From the NCBI GenBank assembly GCA_000727475.1, contig KL647288.1, positions 7,715,414 through 7,779,413 of the forward strand: a DNA stretch of 64,000 bases, written 5' to 3'. Shown in pieces: positions 1-11,405 of this stretch. Origin of the DNA: Sarcocystis neurona (lineage: Eukaryota > Apicomplexa > Conoidasida > Eucoccidiorida > Sarcocystidae). The position numbers and the translations under genes are program-made. Within the stretch, counting starts at the first letter, position 1. Every line of letters starts with the position of its first letter. The notes beneath the pieces are model-generated. The model had not been told where the DNA came from, did not search any database, and saw nothing but the letters and a program-made list of their open reading frames with translations.

Positions 1-2762
1 GTGGAGAAAGAGTAAGAGAGAGAAAATGGCAGAGAGAGAAAAGCGGAGAGGAAGAGAAAAAGAAAACGCCGAGAGCGAGTAGAGAGAGGGACAAAATAGT
101 GTGGAAACAAACGACGGGGAGCCGCACGGTGGCGAGTACAGCGTGCTTCGAGTTATACAAGTCCACAGACTCGCACGTATGGGCGTGCACACACTTGCGT
201 CCGAGGGTGCGTGTACGCCGCATCCCCGAATCTTCGCATTACACGCCTTGTGGCCACATGTAGAAGCTTGTGCATGTCGGCGTCGGAAAGATAGAGAGAT
301 GCTGCGCAGTGGACGTGTAGCAGTGCGCGCCAAGACATTCCGGCGCACCGTCACACCACGGGAGAGGGAATTGCTCCGAAGAGCAGCAGCAGCACTTGGC
401 CAGCAGAACGCGCTTTTTGCTTCTGCGTTCTGGTGACCTCCACAAACCTGAGGGCTCTTAATAATCTCTGTCTACCGATCGACCCACCTGTAGAGAATCA
501 CCTTATAGATAGTGTACACCACCGTGTATGCATGTGTATACCGCGTTCACACATGCTTCTATGTCTGCGGATACTAGGAGGCACAGAAGAAGAGAGAACA
601 ACGGAAGAAGAAGACAAGTAGGCAGCTTTGTGTGTCCCCGTGACAGTGCCCGGCAGAAACGCTTATTGAAAGAATGTGGCGGTTCACAGCCGCGTGGTCG
701 AAAATTTGGCTGTCAAGTAGGAGCGTGCGGTGGCGCTCGACAGTCGTGCGCGCAGACGAAGATCCTTGTATACACTTCGATGCATGCAACGTTCCTCGTG
801 CTTGCGCGTAGGTATACCTCTATACAGACAGATATATGCGTGCCCAGGGGCGCTTCGCTTCAGCTGCCCAGCCCTTGCTGTGCTGTGGCGTCGTCCTCCT
901 GCAATTGCTGCCCCCTCTGTAGAGACTGCGCGTACAAGGAGCCTGACGCCGTCGTCAGATCGCTCAAGTACGGCATATATATATATATATATGTACCTGC
1001 ATGCGTGCAGGGATGCACTTACCCAACCGCAGACGTGTCCACCTAATACCTTGCACACGAGAGGCTGCCTGTACATTTTCCTCCTGACTTGCTAGTTACG
1101 TCTCTTTGATAAGCGGTACTGAAATGGAATCCTCCATGCACGTCTGTCGGGCGGGGGGGCCTCACATGCCTGTGGTGGGGTTCCGGTCGACCTGAGGATA
1201 TTCCTGCCAGTCCTGTGCGGCGCGCGTCTGCGAGCCGTGTAGAGGCGCATATCAGTCCGCGCATCCTTTTCTGGACACACAGAAGCTTGTCTGTGTGCCA
1301 GGGCATGCCTGCCTTTGTGCCAGGCCGATGTCTATGTGCCAGGAACGTGCCTGTCTGTCTGCCACGTATGTGCTCCTCTGTGGGTGGGTGTATACATGAG
1401 CACTCGTGTGTATGCGTCTGCCCGTTTGTATAGCCGCGTTTGTGTAAATCGACGCACGCACTTGCCTACGCTATGTCCTTTTGTGTTAGAGTGTGGAGCT
1501 GTGTCTCCCCTGCGGTGTGCTGCTTTTCTGCGTCGGGTATGTAAGCCGTGCAGCGTTCCCGTTTTGCCTGTGTGTAGGCGCAGGCCCCCTGTTATAGTAG
1601 ACGTTTGTGTGCACGTCCCTCACGATAGGCTGAAGTTTATTGAATGTTAAAGTATGACCTTTGACTCGAGGACCTGTGAGCGATATATTTCCGAAGAAGA
1701 ATGGCAGTGAAGCTGCTATGGCCTTGTTGCTCCACTGAAGCCAGAACAAGCAGAACGTTGTGTAGGTCGACAAGTGGATGCTGCTTTCCCCCTTGTCTAC
1801 ACGTGATAGGTGTGGGTGTGCAGCGAACCCGTAGACTCTTTTGCACCTGCCTATGCGTGTGTGTCAGCGTAGTTGTCCCTGTGTGTTGCAGATTTACAGA
1901 GGAGCTCTAGCCTATCTGCGCTTACCTTTGTGAGAACGTGACATCTACGGTGGCACTTTCCCGCGTGACAGCTTCTCTTCTATGGCCGTAAAGACGTATG
2001 TGGTCAAGCGTGCATTAAGCGATTTTAATTGCCTCTCCATACGCAACACGTGCATGTATGTATTTATATGTGTGTGCTCGTTTAACACATCATATGTATA
2101 TATATATATATATCGTCGGGCTAAACAGTATACATATGTAAAGATATATATATGTATATACATATATACATGTTTGCATGTGTGTTCCCTTTCTACGCTA
2201 TATCTGTATATATTTGCGTGTGTTCTTTGTCTCCACAGTATATGTACACGTGTACGAATGTGTCTGCATGTATGTTGTAGCCTCCGTTTGAAGCAAGTCA
2301 GCGGGAGGACGTATATGAACATGGGTTGGGGGTTGCAGGTGATGTTTGAAAGATAATTTTCCTTAATTGAGGGCACTTTCTTGTTCCGCTGTGTATCGGA
2401 TGGGTGATGCTGCTCCGTCAAAAGATGGAATTAGGCACGCCTCTCCAACTACGAGCAGTGTCTCGTTCGTGTCTCTCCGGACGCTCGTTGGCTGAGCGTC
2501 TGCCTTTTTCTGTAGCTGGAGCTGGCCCGACATTTAGGTGTGAGGTGCACTTCTTAAGAAATGAAGATGTGTTCTGCCTTCACCACGGATGACTTACTGA
2601 ACACGTGGTGGCGGATTTTCGCGATTCTCTGTGTGTGGGTAATTCTGCGTCTTAGTGGCGGCTCATATCTACTTCTCAGAACAAGAAGACAACATGTTCA
2701 TGCGTCTGCGGCGGCTCTCTGTTGTGATACCCTCGCCTGTGGTGCTGCTGTCTCGCCTGTAG
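1..2762. other. Region upstream of the recognised kinase exons; no supported gene
   Basis: Bases 1-98 are strongly purine-rich (GA) on the + strand. A pure AT array lies at about 975-992 and another TA array near 2099-2113, with alternating purine-pyrimidine sequence around both. The upstream exons of the kinase (glycine loop, VAVK lysine, helix C) should lie here or left of the window, because the first recognised exon begins in the middle of the kinase fold. I could not place them. ORFs here are short and resemble no family I recognise. Confidence 0.6.
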
Positions 2763-5700
2763 GGCCGGCGCTGTGTTGGTCGGATCGCTTGAGCGTAGCC
2801 CTAGACACTGCGTGCGCGTTGTCGCACCTCCAGCACCGCTGCCCGCAAGTTTACCACCGGGACATAAAAACGGCAAACATTCTCCTCGATAGACACAACT
2901 GTGCAAAGGTAAAAAAGCTTTCTCCCTATTTTTCTCGTAATGTTTGCCCATTTCTCAAGCACGATAGCGTTCGTCTCCCTTTTGTATGTGTTCCGGACAC
3001 CGACGCAAGATATCGCTGCTGCTGCGTCGGCACAGAGAGGAAGTCCTTCCTAGAGTCTGAGAAGCTGTTCTGTGGTTTGTGCGTCTTGTTTTCGAGAAAT
3101 TGGTGCTGTATTTGATTTGTCTAGAAATGCGCCGAGCAGCGGTACCCGATGAGGAAGAAAAAGGCTTTCTGTCCGCGCGCAGCGTTTGCTAGGCGCGCGT
3201 CCAGCCAGAAGCCAGAGAGACACGCAGACGCGCCTCGCCCTTCTTCGCGCAAACACGTCACTCTAGCCGTGTTGTGTAAACAGGGTGTTTTGTACAGGCG
3301 TAGAGGTTCTTCGCACAAAACAAAATGTTTTTGAGAGACCACTTCCTGTCCCTCACCTCGAGCCACTCGAGTTTCAAAGCTTCTTCTTGCGTCTTCGTGT
3401 CTCGTGTTGAATGCATGTGAGAGGTTCACGGAGGCGTAGACACGCAGAGCAGACTGCTCTACCCTCCTGCGGCAACGTGTTTGGCCGTTAATGAGAAGAA
3501 CCACCAGAACTCATTGCTCGATTTAGCAACTCTTGTTGGTGAAGCCGCCGCTGAGGCTAGACGCGAAGGAACAGGTGGCGACGTGGAATGCTGCATAACG
3601 GTACCGTTTTCGAGGCGATTCTTAGCGTTCCTTTGCTGTTCCCCATTGCACGAGATGCTAAAGACACAGTGATTTTCGCTGAAAAGTGACCACATCCCTC
3701 CGTTGTCCCTGTTTTCTTTACGTAGATGCAGCACCTCGACAACCTGGGAAGACAGAGAGAGAGAAGTATTTTCACATTGATACCACTGTAAGGGCGAGCT
3801 TGCCAGGCAGAGGGCTGGAAGACAGGCTAGTCTGTGCCTGCTCCTGGAGAGACTTGCACGCGGCAGCTTAGGAGGAAATCACGCTGTGGGGGAGGGTCCT
3901 CTGTCGTTTTATAGAGCGAGGACAAACACTTGTGCGTAGCGACCTGACGACACTCTGCGAGACGAAAGTACGTAGCAGGGCGCCCTGAAGGCGTACAGCA
4001 TGCTGCCTATGCTGCCGCTGTTTTTTTCCTGGACTCAAGAAGGTACATAATGTTATAGGTCTTTCCTGCACCCTGTGTCGAAGGATATTTGACCGCGTGT
4101 CTTCTATTACAGAGTCTCTCCCGCCTGCGTTCACCTTCGTTGTAAGGGTCTCCAGGTCGACAGGGGCCCAGCATTAAGGAGCACCTTTGATAGATATGCT
4201 TTCCCCAGCGTTCTGTGTATTCGTGTACACGTACGTACGAATGCCAGATCGTATGCGTGCATGTAAGGTTATGTGCAGCTGCACCGTGTTCCTCCTCCAC
4301 AACGCGACAGAGACACGTAAAATAACACACCAAGCAAGTTGTCCTGTAGACGGGTTACGGCATGTGCATCAAGGAGGGGGGGCTCTGACTGTGCGACCTA
4401 TTTCCACAGAAGTGGTGCTGTGCATACGTGCTCGTTTTTGACTGCGTGTACAGTCTCTCCAAGTCTGTCTCTGCACCTTCCTTTGCATGAAGCTGTCTCT
4501 TTGGGTCTCTCTCGATCGAGGTGGAACTCTCTGTCTAAAACTACCAGTCTCTGTGTATATCCGTATCTGTTCACAGTTCTGTTTATATCTACAACTATCT
4601 GTCTACATGTATATGTAGTGAGAATGACAGAAAGATTAGATAGTGGAACCCGTCAACACGCCGACATTTACCATTTCATGAAGGATGCATGTACGTACTT
4701 TAATCGACATAATAATAGTCGGAGCAAACTGGAAGCGAGTCCGGTACGTTAGGTAGTAAAAGCTGAAGAGAAGCGGACAAGGGTCGCCGACGTCCACAAA
4801 AGCCGCATGTCGGAAGGCGGAAGAGTGACAAGCCTGCATCGACCTTCAGGCGCAATTCTGTGCGAGGCCCAGTGTCAGCAGCCGGCTCCCTGACGTCTGG
4901 CTCCGTGCTGCTCCTGACTGCAAGGATGATCTCTGTGTGTGGACGGCGCGGCCCACTGCTTTCATTAAATATAAATTTGGCGATGCGCGCAGGTAGCGGA
5001 CTTCGGGCTCGCCTGTCTCGCGAAAAGAGGGGAGCGCGCCTGCACCGTGCAGCAGGCGGCAGGGACCGTCGGATACGCCGACCCACGCTACATCACTAGG
5101 TGCGTCCTTGTCCGGTCTTCGTAATTGTTAGGGAGACAGTAGATTTACGGACGCTCGTCCACGCATACACACACTTCAACGTCAACGTAACAGCGTCTGT
5201 AGCGTTAAACGCTGCACGTTCGTGTTGGTCTCTGTTCATGAGTGTGGACGCGTTCGACTCTCTGTGTAACTTCCCTGACATAGAGAGCTTACGTGTGTAG
5301 AGAAGGAGATGTGCACGTGGGTTCACAGGCCTGCGGAGTGGTTTGTAAAGACGGTGTAAGCGGAAAAATGTCTTAAACGAATCTCTACCTATTTTACGCA
5401 CGTACAACAAAAGTGCGACTGAAAAGATTTTCGTCTCTAGAGGCCCGCAGAAGTGTAAGCGGCCCGAGATCCTTGTGCGCACACGCACACACATAATTCC
5501 CTTTCCCCCCTTTCTTCCTCTTTCTCCCTATATATGTACAATATATATATATATATGTATATCTATTTGTCTATGTGTCTGTATATGTATATATATATAT
5601 ATATGTATACATGTATATTTGCATCTCTGGGCGGAAAAGCAGCGTGTGTAGGCACGCGTCCAGATGGTGGTACTCTTTTTGGTGAGGACGTCGATGAGGC

Positions 5701-8700
5701 CATCGGAGTCCGGACGACAAGGGGCCCTTGATCTCAAGGTGCCACGTAGGTTGGCGTCGGCTACTGAAAGGACTGGCGCTCTTGTACAGTATCCGCGTCT
5801 TTTGTGATCATGCCGCAAATATACAGAAGTGTCTACGCTGCTTACCAGCATCCACACACATATGTATATAAAATACTGTAGGAAGAACAGAGGTGTGGCG
5901 CTTTTCTCCGCATGCTTCGAGATATAGCGAATACGAAGAAGTGTTGCTATAAATCTTTCTCCACACACACACACACACACACACGCGAGTACGTCGGATT
6001 CGCACAGGTAGAAGTGGGACAGCGCTGCACATCCCTGACAGCAACGTATTTCCGCACCTGTGAAGGTGTGGGAGGCGGGCACCAGACGCATTTGCTTGAA
6101 TTTTTCTTTGCCTTCCAGTGAATACACATGGTAGCTGGGAGAGCCAAGGTTTCCTATCTAAAACAGCGTCAGGCTTGGGCACGAGTTTTCCGGGTAGGCT
6201 TTCCGTAGTGTTTCCATTTGCGTTGGACCCGTGTTCGTACATGGCAGGAGGTCTGACCATCTGTAGTATATGACTGTACGTTCTACACAAAGGTGCAGAA
6301 TCTCTGGTGTATGTACACGCGGAGCACGCGCGCGTAGCAACTTCCACGAGCGCCCGAAGAGAACCACGGAGTGCTGCCTTCAGGGGGATCCGTGGATGAG
6401 TATAAAGATTCGGGCATCTCTACAGATGTGCATGAGGGTGCACCTGTATCGAAGAAATGCAGCTGGTTCTTGCCTGCCTGTTGCCCTTTGACAGCGTTTG
6501 ACGTAGAAAACTCTTTTTCGTGTAGTGCCACGTCCAGATGAGTATAAAGATTCGGGCATCTCTACAGATGTGCATGAGGGTGCACCTCTATCGAAGAAAT
6601 GCAGCTTTTAGCTGTACATACATATAGATATACGGACACCTGCGTGTACATATATTGACGTATGTGTGAGAGATTGAAATTTTCACCAACTCACTTGTCG
6701 GTGGGTGATGCCGACAGTTCCGTTTACTTCTTACATCAAGAGATCGGGAGTGTGTCAATGTCCTGTTGAGCTGCGGTATTTGGTAGTGGCTTCTGTCCTT
6801 CATTTGCGGGATGCACTTGTTCAGCTGCACTTGCTGCTTCCTGTGTTTTGGGGCAACGTCCAGACGTGGCACTACACGAAAAAGAGTTTTCTACGTCAAA
6901 CGCTGTCAAAGGGCAACAGGCAGGCAAGAACCAGCTGCATTTCTTCGTTTGTATCTGCAAAGTGGTTACTGACAGACGTCCTTGTTACCACGTTTCCATC
7001 CACGCTGACATTTACGTGAACTTCGTACCCAAATTTCTATGTCTCTCTCACTGCGAGTGGTTCCATATCTCTGTTGTAGCGCTGTGGTCGTTTTCTATCT
7101 TTGTCCACCACCTCGCTTGCACTCCCAAGCAAGCTCTTTTCATCTCCCAACCAGCGGCAAAAATGCAAAGATGTCTTCGGAGTCCTTTTCCGTCTTACCG
7201 CGCGCTTTGTCACGTGATCTTTGTGCTGTTCACTTCTCCCCTTTGTGCGAAACTGCGTACGTCTTCGTGAGATCGGTGCTTGCACTTTTCTTTTTCTGCA
7301 TTTGCCTCCTTTTTGCGCAGCTCGGTAGTCACCGAGCAAACTGAAGTCTACTCCTTCGGAATGGTGCTTCTGGAGCTTTTAACCGCCAAACCCCCCGCGA
7401 TTCTGGTAGGCACATCCACCTGTCCTCCGCACAAGTTAGTCTACCCTACGTACCGTAAATATGTATACGTGTTTAGAATCAATCTTTCTAGCGAGGTTCG
7501 TACCAAGCAAAGCGAAACGTATGCAGGTGGATTTCTTCCCCACGTCGGTTTAGGCAAGGAGGACGCGGGGCTACGACAGGAGGGAGCTGTAGGAGTACGT
7601 AGAGCAAGGTTCTGCGTAGTCGGAACCGGAAGACGGAGCGCCATGACGTTCGCCAATGCCTCCGCGAACCTTGCATGTCACTGTACAACGTTATATACGT
7701 ATATATATATATATGTGGAAATATATTTGCACATGTTTTATACATATATATATATATATGCATACATGTGTGTATATGCTTTGGCGAAGAGGTCTCTTTT
7801 TTTGCAGCAGTATCCATGCACAGCAAACCGGAGGCGTGTGTGGCCCCCACCTGCTACTCGCGCAGCTGACTCTGTTTTCTGGTGCGTAGCTTTGCGCTGT
7901 GCGTTTTCGTGCACATAACCAGCGTCAAATTGAAGTGTACGTACACCGGAGCAGGGGAACAGAGGGAAAGGAACACTTGGCCGTCAAATCGGAGACAGTC
8001 GTGACGCATCTGCTACTCGTGCTGCATAAAGCCATGAACACGAGGAGACGCGCACAGACGCACAGGTTGCCAGGAACCCAAGGCTTTCGCTTTTCCATAC
8101 AGCAGAGACCCGTCTCTCTAGCCTGTCAGCTAATCTAAGTGCGGCGATCAGTGCTGTGGAACAGCACTCTTTATGTAATGGAGGCATGCAGCTGTACGCG
8201 GTCGGAAAGAAGGAAGAAGGAAGGCTTGTGCACGAAATTGTGCCTACTCGTGGAGGCGTCGGCGGCGGTGCCGACGATTCGCTAAATACGGAAGACTTGT
8301 TTTTGAAACTTTTTTTCTGTAGAATCCAAGCCTGCCCCGTTGTAGTACTGTGTGTCTGTAGTCGCAACGTGGGGTAGCTCTTTCAGTAGGGAAGAAGAAA
8401 TTTTCTCGATCGGACACGGAAATATCCACACCTGAGGCGCACGGCATCATTTGTCATTGACGACTTCTTGTCTTGGTGGAAAAAATTCATGCTTCTCGTG
8501 GCGGGTGCTCCTCCTGTCCTCATTATTCACATCTACTTGTGTATCTGTCCGATTCAGAAGGGCTGCCGCTACTGACCTCATTATCCATATGAACTTATGC
8601 ATCTATGTTAATTCAGATAGGCTGCTCTTGCTGTCGTCATTTTTCCCATGTACTCGTGTGTCTGTCTTGATTGAGAATGGCTGCCCCTGTTGTCCTTTTT

Positions 8701-10658
8701 GTCGTCATCTACTTATGTATCTGTCTGGCTATATATCCACGTGCTTTTTTTTCTCTCTAGATACGTATTTCGTTACGTGTTTTCACATGGTTCAGAGGAG
8801 GAACTGCGCCGTGTACGCGCAGTGGAATCACTGCGGGTGAGCAGCTGCCCGTTTTTCTACCTTTGAGAAGAATGCGTACTTTTTTTTTCTTTTATTCTCT
8901 GTGCAGAATCCCGACGGATCGATTACGTACCTGCGTTCCGTCATCGGGTCCTCCGTGCGTAGCACCGTTCGCTACGTTGACCCGCGCGCCAACTTCCCCC
9001 CGCCGGTTGCGGAAGCGCTTGCAAGACTAGCCTTTGAGTAGGAGAACCTCGAACTGTCTACGCCATATGCAAGAGCCATATGTATATAGACGTGTATATT
9101 AAAGCATGTGCGCGTACGATCCTCTGCACGTGTGTGTACACAGTTATATAGAGTGTGCTTACGGCGGATTTCTCCCGTCGTCGCCCTAGCCTAGACGACG
9201 CTTCTCTTCTATGTGTTTACCTCCATACACGTTTGCGGTCAAGAAAGGCAGAAGAGGCATGGGTATGTAGTGGCCGCAGGCGCTGCCCAAGGTCTTCCAG
9301 GGTGTGTTGCCAGAGGAACATCCTGCAGGGAGGCATGGAGGCGTGCACATAAGCGTGCGCCCTGTATCTATGTGGGGCTCGTCCGTGGGTCCGTCGCGGA
9401 AATTCTTATTCGAATGTAGCCTTCACCTCCTCTTCACGCCGTGAACCTTGCTTGAAGGTAACTGGTACACATGTGGCGCGCACGCGCACAGAGCGCTTTG
9501 TCTGTCTGTCTGTCTCTCTCTCTCTCCATACATATGTTTTGTAGGGGAGCATGCCGAATTGGTGGATGTACGCAGACGGCCGTTTAGAGAGAGATGTAGG
9601 GCTAAGCAGTAACGCCAGTGCAACGCTGCGAAAGCCCGTCTCTTTGTAGTTGTGTCTGCCGCATATCTACATTGATTCACAAGTCTTCTCTTCCTAGAGA
9701 AACAGTTGAGCTAGGCAATTCTTTTCCTCCTCCCGCTACAGTAGTTTTTTGCAGCGTTGCACTTTTCTTATATTCTTTGGAGGGTGTATACCCAGAGCCA
9801 CGACATAGAAGAGCCAAAGAACTGGCTACGACTCACCTATATGGAAACCTCGGCCCGTACGCCCCGCCACGTACACAAGGAGGGATGCAACAGCAAAGAA
9901 GACCCTGTTCTACTTCACCGCGCTTTTTTCGTAAATACACGTCAGTGAATCTGCAAATTCCTGAGAAAGTTGCAGAAAAAAGGAAGTCTGCCCGTAGTGC
10001 TGCGGCAGCCGAGGTGCTTTCGTGTCCTGCTCTTTATCACCCGATAGAAGGCGATCAGCAAAGATCGGGAAATGCAGGACCGTGTGCAGTTCTCGCCTTC
10101 TGCATGGGCTGGGCTCTACAGCAGTGTGAGCAGCACGAGACCCGTGGGAAGTTTATTTCCGGCGATGCGCTGCAGCTACTACATGCGCGGCAGCAGTATT
10201 CCGTCCTCCGTTCTCCTTCCCTTCACGTGCAACAAACGGGACTGCTGCATGCGTAGAAATCTGTGGTTTTCTCTCTTTTACGTGTCTCTGTCTTTATACG
10301 TGCGTCCACGAGTATACACGTAGGTGCACCCGGCAGGGCGCTGTCCCTCGTCCGGGTGACGCCTTGTCCCTCGGTTGCTGCACACGTACACCTGAAAGGC
10401 CCTCCAGAAAAGCGTGCCTTATTACGTTGTTTGCTCACGTGTGTCTGTCTCTGCAGCCAGTTAACGGGAGGTAAAGGACTTGCAACTGCACGTAGAGGGA
10501 CACCCAAGTGTTTGGCAGAAAAATACGTTAGAAGAAAAACGTTTCTGTTTTGAGTCTTTTTCGCTGCACGCAGCTGCGTTCAAGACGACGAGGAGAGGAG
10601 ACCGAGTTTTCGCGAACTCGTGCATTCTCTCAGGCACCTATGTAGCAGTGCGGAGTAA
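2763..10658 (+). CDS. TKL-type protein kinase, C-lobe exons (5' end not found)
   Basis: Five exons join in phase: 2763-2908, 4993-5099, 7321-7405, 8907-9037 and 10574-10658, with a TAA stop at 10656-10658. Together they give about 184 residues covering a complete kinase C-lobe. Motifs in order are HRDIKTANILLD (catalytic loop), VADFG (metal-binding DFG), GTVGYADPRY (activation and P+1 segment, typical of TKL and plant receptor-like kinases), VYSFGMVLLELL (subdomain IX) and RRPSFRELV (subdomain XI). Every intron is GT-AG and the codon phase is kept across all four joins, which is strong support. The Lys after HRD predicts Ser/Thr specificity. The ATP-binding N-lobe is missing from this model. 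The start at 2763 is a presumed acceptor (cctgtag), not a start codon. Introns are about 2.1, 2.2, 1.5 and 1.5 kb against exons of 85-146 nt. Substrate and pathway cannot be read from the sequence. Confidence 0.9.
5962..5984. repeat. (CA)n microsatellite
   Basis: An almost pure CA dinucleotide run lies inside the kinase intron. It is a simple repeat with no sign of function. Confidence 0.9.
6395..6464 (+). repeat. 70-bp direct repeat, copy 1
   Basis: This 70-bp segment, beginning gatgagtataaagattcggg, recurs at 6537-6606 with a single difference (cacctG versus cacctC). Its last 15 bases overlap the left arm of the 85-bp inverted repeat. Near identity inside an intron points to a recent local duplication. 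Confidence 0.95.
6450..6534 (+). repeat. 85-bp inverted repeat, left arm
   Basis: Its reverse complement occurs exactly, 85 of 85 by eye, at 6863-6947. The spacer is 328 bp. The pair could form a long hairpin in the unspliced kinase transcript. I see no short target-site duplication that would prove a transposon. Confidence 0.95.
6537..6606 (+). repeat. 70-bp direct repeat, copy 2
   Basis: This is the second copy of the 6395-6464 segment, 69 of 70 identical and offset by 142 bp. It lies in the loop between the arms of the 85-bp inverted repeat. Confidence 0.95.
6863..6947 (-). repeat. 85-bp inverted repeat, right arm
   Basis: This is the exact reverse complement of 6450-6534. Both arms can be read as the same short open segment (AVKGQQAGKNQLHFF) on opposite strands, which follows from the inversion and is not evidence of coding. 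Confidence 0.95.
8516..8732. repeat. Degenerate 58-59-bp minisatellite in a kinase intron
   Basis: Units begin at 8516, 8574, 8633 and 8692, the last partial. They share the pattern gtc(c/g)tcatt, then acttgtgtatctgt, then attcagaa(g/t)ggctgc. The copies differ by many substitutions, so the array is old. It sits just upstream of the polypyrimidine tract of the acceptor at 8906. Confidence 0.8.
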
Positions 10659-11405
10659 GCTGCCCGCGCGTGTGTCTCTCCCGCTGCTGCGACTCATCTC
10701 ATCTGTTCTTACCTTCGTTACCTGTAGCGGCTAAAGAAAACGGGTGACTAAGGCGGCGTCACAAGAAGAAGAGAACTCTTCTTCGTGCCTTCCCCTGCTT
10801 TCTCTGCCACCCTCTCGCCTATGTAGATACACACAGTTTGTCAGTTGTATGCGTGTCTCTCTGAGAATGCAACAGCCACATCTCTTTTCCTGTGTCTCTC
10901 TGTGAACCTACGCAGACACCGACGCCTGCAAGCAGCTTTTTGCGTTTGCAGCATTCCGTATAGCCTGCAGCCTCCCCATGTCGCCTGCTGCACTTTTTGC
11001 GTGAATCTATTCACGCGGATATCGTCATTCCTACAGGCGGCATAGGAGCCTGCGACTCTGTCTTCTTGTGGGGGCGGGGTCATAGCAAATTACATACAGA
11101 CGTGTATGTGTGTGTACAGGTGTCGCTTCGATTGCAACAGTGAGTGAAGGGCGGGACAGTGTCATATGCGTGCGTACGCATATGCCTGCGTACGTCTACG
11201 TCTGTGTCGACAAAGACGCTCACGTACGAGTGGGTCTGCGTGAACTGCTGCTAGTATCCGTTGCCGACTGCTGGTGCTGCTGCCTCTATCCAGTAGGACC
11301 GCGGGTGACTGCGTTCCTGCTCCTCCCGTCCTGGGCGCCGGCTGCTCTGGCTGCTGCAGCAATAGTGCCGCTGTTCTGCTGCTGATGTCTTGCTGCCGCT
11401 CGCAG
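10659..11405. other. Intergenic region between kinase and Ala-rich gene
   Basis: This is the 3' flank of the kinase followed by sequence with perfect short palindromes, such as catatgcgt-gcgt-acgcatatg near 11163-11184. No convincing coding segment was seen. A first exon of the downstream Ala-rich gene may lie here, because that gene's open frame has no nearby ATG and begins after a plausible acceptor (ccgctcgcag) ending at 11405. Confidence 0.5.

Larger units (their letters stand above)
5100..7320 (+). other. Kinase intron carrying direct and inverted repeats
   Basis: This intron separates the activation-loop exon from the subdomain IX exon. It begins GTGCGT and ends TTTTTGCGCAG, and the AG at the end of the left exon joins C to make a Ser codon. 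It contains TA arrays near 5540-5610, a CA array at 5962-5984, and the 70-bp direct and 85-bp inverted repeats listed separately. No kinase-like coding segment was seen inside it. Confidence 0.8.

Noticed and set aside
301..436. SGRVAVRAKTF near the left end as the kinase VAVK strand
   Set aside because: Only a short resemblance. No glycine loop before it, no in-phase exon joins, and 2.3 kb of unassigned DNA to the first certain exon.
2530..2592. EVHFLRNEDVFCLHH as the kinase helix C region
   Set aside because: Suggestive of F-x-x-E-x-x-x-L-x-x-L-x-H, but it ends in a stop two codons later and no in-phase donor was found.
9618..10256. A 212-codon + ORF between the last two kinase exons
   Set aside because: It lies wholly in the intron defined by an in-phase join (9037 to 10574) that restores the kinase subdomain XI. 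No domain of its own is visible.
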